Positions 6,847 through 11,039 of a DNA stretch of 11,039 bases are shown in pieces. Position numbers and translations under genes: made by a program. Positions within the stretch are counted from its first letter, which is position 1. Each line of letters starts with the position of its first letter. Origin of the DNA: an uncultured Solirubrobacterales bacterium (GTDB lineage: Bacteria; Actinomycetota; Thermoleophilia; Solirubrobacterales; 70-9); assembly GCA_937910825.1 (NCBI GenBank), contig CALEMO010000088.1, positions 1-11,039 on the forward strand. The letters are read 5' to 3'. The notes beneath the pieces were generated by a model that was given only the letters and a program-made list of their open reading frames with translations, had not been told where the DNA came from and did no database searches.

Positions 6847-7404
6847 ATGACAGTCGCAATAATCGTGATCGTCGCGTTGATCGTGATCGTCGCTCTGTGG
6901 TGGATCGCCACCCGGAACGGGATCATTTCGTCGCGCAACCGTGTCGAAGAGTCGTGGAGTGGAATCGACGTCCAGCTGAAACGCCGCCATGACCTGATCC
7001 CGAATCTGGTCGAATCGGTGAAGGGCTACGCCACGCATGAGCAGCAGGTCTTCGAGAACGTGACCAAGGCCCGGGCTGAAGCGATGGCTTCGACCGGCGT
7101 CGAAGACACGGCCCAGACCGAGTCAGCGCTGACCAGGGCGATGGCCGACCTGCGCGCGGTCGCCGAAAACTACCCCGACCTCAAAGCGACTGAGAATTTC
7201 CAGCAGCTCAGCCGTAACCTGTCCGAACTCGAGGACGAGATCCAGGCCTCACGCCGGATCTACAACTCGAACGTGCAGGGCTACAACACCAAGATCCAGC
7301 AGTTCCCGACCTCGATCATCGCCAACCAGGGCAACTTCGGGGCCAAGGAATTCTTCGAGATCAGCGACGCCGCCGAGCGCGAAACGCCTTCGGTCAGCTT
7401 CTAG
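6847..7404 (+). CDS. lemA: LemA family protein
   Basis: 185 aa, the usual LemA length. Seen: one N-terminal membrane helix (residues 3-20, VAIIVIVALIVIVALWW) with a very short outside end, then the diagnostic RVEESWSGIDVQLKRRHDLIPNLVESVKGY (32-61), central helices with SRNLSELEDEI (122-132), and the end signature RRIYNSNVQGYNTKIQQFP (136-154) followed by FGAKEFFE (164-171). LemA is a membrane-anchored four-helix protein; its role is poorly defined and often linked to envelope stress or partner DUF3137/TPM proteins. AGGAG lies 6 nt before the ATG. A DUF3137-like gene is divergent upstream. The stop codon overlaps that of the convergent TetR gene (CTAG, 7401-7404). Confidence 0.96.
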   Translation: MTVAIIVIVALIVIVALWWIATRNGIISSRNRVEESWSGIDVQLKRRHDLIPNLVESVKGYATHEQQVFENVTKARAEAMASTGVEDTAQTESALTRAMADLRAVAENYPDLKATENFQQLSRNLSELEDEIQASRRIYNSNVQGYNTKIQQFPTSIIANQGNFGAKEFFEISDAAERETPSVSF

Positions 7405-8072
7405 CTTTCGACGGAGCCTTCATCTTCCGGCCCGGGCGCTCCGGCCGCATCTGCGGTTCGGGGCGCCCTGCCGAACAGCGCCGCCCACCAGACCTTGGTC
7501 AGCTCGGCCGCGACTGAATCTGCGGAGCGCCCGCCGGCGCCGAGGTTGAGCTGAAAGCTGCGCTCGCTCATCAGCACCAGACCGTTCGCGAGCGCATCGG
7601 GATCCAGCGACGCATCGACCGAGCCATCCCGCTGACGCTTTCTGATCTCGGCCGCCGTGCCGTCGGTGACGGTTTCAAGCAGCACCGCCCAGAGTTCCCG
7701 CACCTCTTCGTCGTAAGTGGCGGTCTCGAAGGCCAGTCCCAGAAGTTCCGAGTTGTCGGCGTAGACCCTGGCCATGTCATAGAGCGCCTTCTCGACACCG
7801 CGGCGGGCGTCGCCCTCCGGCCAGCAGCTGCCCAGCCGGTTCTGGTGGCTGGCGATCAGGTCTTCGAGGGCGCCGAGCAGAAGTTCTTCCTTGTCGCCGA
7901 AGTAGACGTAGAAGGCACTGCGCGACACACCGGCCGCCCGGGTAATGCCTTCGACGGTCAGGTCCTTGAAAGAGCCGGCGACCGCCTGATCCATCGCCGC
8001 CTGGATCAGATCCTGCCGGGTCCGCTCATGCCGGCGTCGGCGATTGTGTCGGCGCTCAAGTGAATTCGGCAC
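7401..8072 (-). CDS. TetR-family transcriptional regulator, EthR-like ligand domain
   Basis: 223 aa from GTG 8072. The N-terminal DNA-binding domain is clear: a basic leader (RRHNRRRRHERTRQDL), then helix-turn-helix residues 38-58 (LTVEGITRAAGVSRSAFYVYF) and GDKEELL. The C-terminal domain (about 85-200) has a long helical core ending VLMSERSFQ and VWWAALFGRAP, a pattern seen in EthR-like regulators (family memory). The acidic tail is low complexity. The gene begins 19 nt after the stop of the cupredoxin gene on the same strand, but TATGCT 6 nt before the GTG suggests its own leaderless transcript. Its target may be the copper-protein operon; this rests on proximity only. Confidence 0.92.
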   Translation of the reverse strand: MPNSLERRHNRRRRHERTRQDLIQAAMDQAVAGSFKDLTVEGITRAAGVSRSAFYVYFGDKEELLLGALEDLIASHQNRLGSCWPEGDARRGVEKALYDMARVYADNSELLGLAFETATYDEEVRELWAVLLETVTDGTAAEIRKRQRDGSVDASLDPDALANGLVLMSERSFQLNLGAGGRSADSVAAELTKVWWAALFGRAPRTADAAGAPGPEDEGSVES

Positions 8073-8078
8073 CGGTCA

Positions 8079-8084
8079 AGCATA
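8079..8084 (-). promoter_or_regulatory. Candidate -10 box (TATGCT) for leaderless tetR transcript
   Basis: TATGCT lies 6 nt before the GTG at 8072, within the 19-nt gap after the upstream cupredoxin gene. No ribosome site is visible before the GTG. Confidence 0.45.
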
Positions 8085-8091
8085 TGCCGCC

Positions 8092-8874
8092 CTACTTCTT
8101 CTTGTTCTTGCCCTTGATTTTGAACTTGATTTTCTGGGCCGGCGTTGAGTTGAATGACTCGTCGGTGAAATAAGCCAGGGCGACGTACTTGCCCGGCTTG
8201 GCCCGGAACTCGCCGGTCCGCTGGGCGAACTTGACCCTGTTATTGCCGATGTGGTTGCTCCAGTTCTGGAATCCGGCGAACTTGCGCACCGTCTTCTTTT
8301 TCTTGCCTTTGCCCTTCTTGACCAGCTTGTAGAAATCGGCGGAGCCGGTGCCGCGCTCGTTGATTCCGAAGTTGAGCCCGGTGCCATTGCCTTTGTGGCC
8401 GATCACCGATTTCGTGACGTAAACGACCTCTACGTTCGGGATTTCGAAATCGTAGTTGAGCGCAGGCTGCGGACCCGGATCGGATTCGGGGTTTCCAGGT
8501 GTGTTCGAAACGACTACCGTCCCGTTCACCGAGGCATGCAGCTTGCAGACGAACGAATAAACACCGGGTTGGTCAAAGGTGACCGAAAAGGTGTCCCCGA
8601 GCGGATGGGGCCTGACGTTGCCGGGGTCGGAGTTCCACTGGGTCGCGTTCGAGGGCTCGCCGGTTACCGAATGCATCGTGTCCGGTCCGATCCAGTCCCA
8701 GGTCACGGTTTCTCCCAGATCGACCTGGAGCTCGTTGTTCGACCATTGGAAGTCAGCGATCGATACCCGTGTATTAAGCGCCTGCGCAGGAGAGGTCATC
8801 GACAGCGAAAAGGCTGCCGTCAGGGCGACCGCGAGCAGTGCCGAGAGCTTCCGGTTTACTCGACGAGGTACCAA
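8092..8874 (-). CDS. Secreted cupredoxin with C-terminal beta-sandwich-like domain and Lys-rich tail
   Basis: 260 aa from TTG 8874. Residues 1-32 form a Sec signal peptide (MVPRRVNRKL, hydrophobic core, cleavage after AQA). Residues about 36-123 are a plastocyanin-like cupredoxin: copper ligands His68 (TMHSVTG), Cys110 and His113 (FVCKLHASVNGTVVV). The usual axial Met is absent; Val116 occupies the place of Met in the two upstream cupredoxins. After a Pro-rich linker, residues 140-254 resemble a beta-sandwich domain often seen in secreted proteins of this lineage (GNNRVKFAQR, KPGKYVALAYFTD, FNSTPAQKIKFKI), with a Lys-rich loop (186-198) and tail. The start overlaps the multicopper oxidase gene by 19 nt, so expression is coupled. 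TTG is chosen because it gives a good signal peptide; no ATG fits. Confidence 0.88.
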   Translation of the reverse strand: MVPRRVNRKLSALLAVALTAAFSLSMTSPAQALNTRVSIADFQWSNNELQVDLGETVTWDWIGPDTMHSVTGEPSNATQWNSDPGNVRPHPLGDTFSVTFDQPGVYSFVCKLHASVNGTVVVSNTPGNPESDPGPQPALNYDFEIPNVEVVYVTKSVIGHKGNGTGLNFGINERGTGSADFYKLVKKGKGKKKKTVRKFAGFQNWSNHIGNNRVKFAQRTGEFRAKPGKYVALAYFTDESFNSTPAQKIKFKIKGKNKKK

Positions 8875-9908
8875 CCGCTCATCCCGTTGTGGAGGTGGGA
8901 GAAGACGTGGCAGTGGTACAGCCAGCGCCCCGGATTGTCTTCGATGAAGCGTGCCCGGAACGAATCGCCCGGTCCGAGCGTCTTGTTATCGACGATCGCA
9001 CCCCCGGGTTCTTTCCAGCGATGGCCGTGGATGTGGAAGGTATGGAAGTTGTCATCGAGCGCGTAGACGTGGAAGGCCACGTCGTCCCCGATGTTGGCCT
9101 GGAAGGTCGGTGTATTACCGGTGAAGGAGCGTCCGTTCACGCAGTCGAATGCGGCCGGCAGACCAGTTGCCGGCGGCAGGAAGCTGTGGAATCCGACGAA
9201 GAATTCCTTGTCGGGCGGCGTCTCGTTCGGATCGCGGATCACCATCGGACCAAAGAGTCCCTTGTAAAGCGGGATCGGATCCATCGGGCCATGGTCGTGA
9301 TACATCCAGGTGCCTTCGGTACCTTCCGGGCATTCCCAGACATACGTGAAGTCACGATTGGTCTGGACGAAGCCGCCCGGGTCCGTCCAGTAACCCTTGT
9401 AGGCACCGTCCATTTCGTTCGAATAGAACATCCCGTGCGGGTGCATGGTCACTGGAACCGGGCAGAGGTTCCTGAAATGAACGACCACTGTGTCGCCGAC
9501 GTTCGCCTCGATCAGCGGACCGGGAACCGTCGCCTCGCCGATCGGCTCACCGAAGCCCGAGGTGTACTGCCGATAGGCGTACGCGGTGAAAGAAGTCTTG
9601 CCCTTCTTGATCGTCTGGTTCAGCATCTGGTCGCGCTTCTTGCCGTTGCTGTTCGCGGGAATGATGTTCCAGCGCCGCTGCTCGGCAGCGATCCAGTACT
9701 CCTTGCGGTTGCCGGTCACGGCAGCCGCCTTGACCAGGCCCGGGTTCTTGTTTGCCGCCGCTACCTTGGGCGGGATCGTAACCCCTGTGGCGAGCTTCTC
9801 TACGTCCGCCTTCTGGTTGAGGTAGACCTTCTGGCCGCCGATCGTGCAGAGCAGGGCACCACCGGCTACCCCGAGGAAACTGCGGCGGTCGATCTGACTG
9901 AAGCTCAT
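8856..9908 (-). CDS. Two-domain multicopper oxidase, Tat-exported, SLAC-like
   Basis: 350 aa. Oxidises a substrate at a type 1 copper and reduces O2 to water at a trinuclear centre (family knowledge). Seen: Tat signal DRRSFLG (7-13); domain 1 with HPHG (His156, His158) and YHDHG (His204, His206); domain 2 with HTFHIHGH (His289, His292, His294) and HCHVFSHLHNGM (His332, Cys333, His334, His338, Met343). All eight trinuclear-centre histidines and a complete type 1 site (His289, Cys333, His338, Met343) are present. Type 1 copper only in domain 2 and two domains overall fit the small-laccase (type B) layout, which works as a trimer. Start ATG 9908 has GGGAAAGA just upstream and lies 9 nt after the preceding cupredoxin gene. 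Substrate unknown: phenols, Cu(I), Fe(II) or Mn(II) are all possible. Confidence 0.93.
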   Translation of the reverse strand: MSFSQIDRRSFLGVAGGALLCTIGGQKVYLNQKADVEKLATGVTIPPKVAAANKNPGLVKAAAVTGNRKEYWIAAEQRRWNIIPANSNGKKRDQMLNQTIKKGKTSFTAYAYRQYTSGFGEPIGEATVPGPLIEANVGDTVVVHFRNLCPVPVTMHPHGMFYSNEMDGAYKGYWTDPGGFVQTNRDFTYVWECPEGTEGTWMYHDHGPMDPIPLYKGLFGPMVIRDPNETPPDKEFFVGFHSFLPPATGLPAAFDCVNGRSFTGNTPTFQANIGDDVAFHVYALDDNFHTFHIHGHRWKEPGGAIVDNKTLGPGDSFRARFIEDNPGRWLYHCHVFSHLHNGMSGWYLVE

Positions 9909-9917
9909 GCTCTTTCC

Positions 9918-10466
9918 CTACTTGGAAACATCGACCTGCATCGTCATCAAGTGATGAATCGAGCAGACGAATTGATATGTGCCAGGCACGGTGAACCCGC
10001 GCTTGAAACTGAAACCCACAGAAGGCGAGCTCGGCGTGCTGAAGTCCAGACGCTTGACCCCTTCCGGGCCGGTGACCAGGTTCACATTGTGGGCGTCATG
10101 GTTGATGTCATTCCACACCCAGAGGATCGTATCGCCGGTCTTGATGTTGACCACGTCGGGGCTGAAGTACTTGTCCCGGACGTCGATCGTGGCCGCGGGC
10201 GGGTCCTCGGAAATTACTGGCGCCGGCCTGAACCTGCGCTTGACGCGCTTCACGCAGGACTTGCGGCGGCTCTTTGACTTCAGCTTGCGGCACTTGCGAA
10301 GGGCCTTCTTGCTGGCCTGCTTCTGCTTGCCGGTGAGGCCGGAAATGGCCGCGCCGGAGGTAGCCGGCTCGCTTGACGCGCCTTTGGATAACGTGGCAGC
10401 AGCCGTGCCGGTCGCTCCCGCGACCAACACGAACACCGCTGCCAACATCAATCCGAATTTACGCAT
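9918..10466 (-). CDS. Secreted cupredoxin with basic Cys-paired linker (copy 2)
   Basis: 182 aa from ATG 10466. Signal peptide about 1-24 (MRKFGLMLAAVFVLVAGATG). Then a Ser/Ala-rich spacer and a strongly basic stretch (47-80; KQKQASKKALRKC and KSCVKRVKRRF) with Cys59 and Cys71. Residues 92-182 are the cupredoxin domain: His126 (DAHNVNLV), then FVCSIHHLMTM giving Cys168, His171 and Met174, a complete type 1 copper set. The domain is about half identical to the next gene upstream, from which it probably arose by tandem duplication. AGGAG overlaps the TAG stop of that gene, 12 nt before the ATG, so translation is likely coupled. It lies 9 nt before the oxidase gene and is a likely electron partner for it. 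Confidence 0.92.
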   Translation of the reverse strand: MRKFGLMLAAVFVLVAGATGTAAATLSKGASSEPATSGAAISGLTGKQKQASKKALRKCRKLKSKSRRKSCVKRVKRRFRPAPVISEDPPAATIDVRDKYFSPDVVNIKTGDTILWVWNDINHDAHNVNLVTGPEGVKRLDFSTPSSPSVGFSFKRGFTVPGTYQFVCSIHHLMTMQVDVSK

Positions 10467-10481
10467 GCTGAAACGAATCTC

Positions 10482-11039
10482 CTAGTTGGAGACGTTCACT
10501 TGCATCGTCATCAGCGTATGCAGCGAGCAGACGAAGTCGTAATTGCCTGCTTTGGTAAACGTACGCTTGAACGAGTAGCCCTTGTCGGCGGTGGTCTGCG
10601 AGGCAAAATCGCCACGCGAAACACCACTCGGACCCGTGACCAGGGTCACGTTATGCGGTTCGAAGCCGCCGATATCTGCCCATGACCACTTGATTGCGTC
10701 ATTGACCTTGAGATCGACCTGGCCGGGAACGAAGTAGTCATCGCCCAGCTTGACAGTCTTCGTAGCACCCGTCGGGGTGCTGCCTGTGTTGTTCCTGGCG
10801 ATCTTTTTGTACTTGTTGTTGACCTGCTTCTTGCACTTCCTGGCCTTCTTCTTGTTGCACTTCTTCAGCGCCTTCTTCTTCTGCTTCTGCTGCTTCTTGG
10901 TCAGGCCGCTGATCGTGGCGCCAGACGCATCGGCGCCAGTCGCAGCGGTGGCGGGAGCAGCACCGGCCGCCCCCACGGCCAGTGCTACCAGTCCTGCCAC
11001 CAGAATCCCTGGCAACCGCTCAATTGGCGGTGATTTCAA
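10482..11039 (-). CDS. Secreted cupredoxin with basic Cys-paired linker (copy 1); 5' end at window edge
   Basis: At least 185 aa. The frame is open to the last base; TTG at 11039 and TTG at 11015 could start it, or the start lies outside. A hydrophobic signal segment (about 11-32) ends in APATAA. Residues 46-79 are extremely basic (LTKKQQKQKKKALKKC, KCKKQVNNKYKK) with Cys61 and Cys69. The cupredoxin domain covers about 94-185: His129 (EPHNVTLV) and FVCSLHTLMTM giving Cys171, His174 and Met177, a complete type 1 copper site. It is first in the visible copper-protein operon and 15 nt before its paralogue. Its promoter is beyond the window. Confidence 0.9.
   Translation of the reverse strand: MKSPPIERLPGILVAGLVALAVGAAGAAPATAATGADASGATISGLTKKQQKQKKKALKKCNKKKARKCKKQVNNKYKKIARNNTGSTPTGATKTVKLGDDYFVPGQVDLKVNDAIKWSWADIGGFEPHNVTLVTGPSGVSRGDFASQTTADKGYSFKRTFTKAGNYDFVCSLHTLMTMQVNVSN

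Noticed and set aside
8856..9908. Copper nitrite reductase
   Set aside because: The type 1 site is in domain 2 and a full set of eight trinuclear-centre histidines is present, as in laccase-type oxidases; NirK has type 1 copper in domain 1.
8838..10277. Long plus-strand open frame (479 codons) antisense to the oxidase and cupredoxin
   Set aside because: It mirrors genes with clear copper motifs, has no recognisable domain and is explained by high-GC antisense openness.
10795..10905. Tandem DNA repeat (runs of CTTCTT)
   Set aside because: These are Lys codons of the basic linker read on the minus strand and are not regular enough for a DNA repeat array.

Overview
The window looks like chromosomal DNA of a high-GC actinobacterium, most likely of the Thermoleophilia/Solirubrobacterales type. 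The hints are codon usage, the secreted proteins carrying Lys/Arg-rich, Cys-paired linkers (motifs such as KKALRKC and KKALKKC), a DUF4349-like protein with an anti-sigma-like N terminus, and start regions where a TANNNT box sits directly against the start codon. This placement is an inference from sequence style, not from a marker gene. There are no RNA genes, CRISPR arrays, insertion sequences or phage genes.

Layout. (1) 1-1990, minus strand: a MarR-family regulator and a 14-TM DHA2-type MFS exporter, overlapping by GTGA. A perfect 16-bp palindrome (1997-2012) lies just upstream of the regulator. (2) 2096-3002, plus strand: a small lipoprotein gene broken by an in-frame TAA, then a shortened DUF4349-like coiled-coil/membrane protein, closed by a perfect 15-bp hairpin. 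(3) 3056-3926: divergent rubredoxin (minus) and Nudix hydrolase (plus), both apparently leaderless. (4) 3923-6752, minus: a DUF3137-like protein followed by a FUSC-family membrane protein whose start overlaps it by 32 nt. (5) 6847-7404, plus: lemA, divergent from the DUF3137-like gene. (6) 7401-11039, minus: two tandem cupredoxins with basic linkers, a Tat-exported two-domain multicopper oxidase, a third cupredoxin with a lineage-type C-terminal domain, and a TetR regulator.

The most distinctive block is (6). Four copper proteins destined for outside the cytoplasm are packed with 15-nt and 9-nt gaps and a 19-nt overlap, which suggests co-translation and a shared extracytoplasmic redox role. 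Single cupredoxins could shuttle electrons to or from the oxidase, but substrate and direction cannot be read from sequence. Two convergent gene pairs (Nudix/FUSC and lemA/TetR) overlap exactly at their stop codons. No intergenic stretch exceeds about 105 bases.
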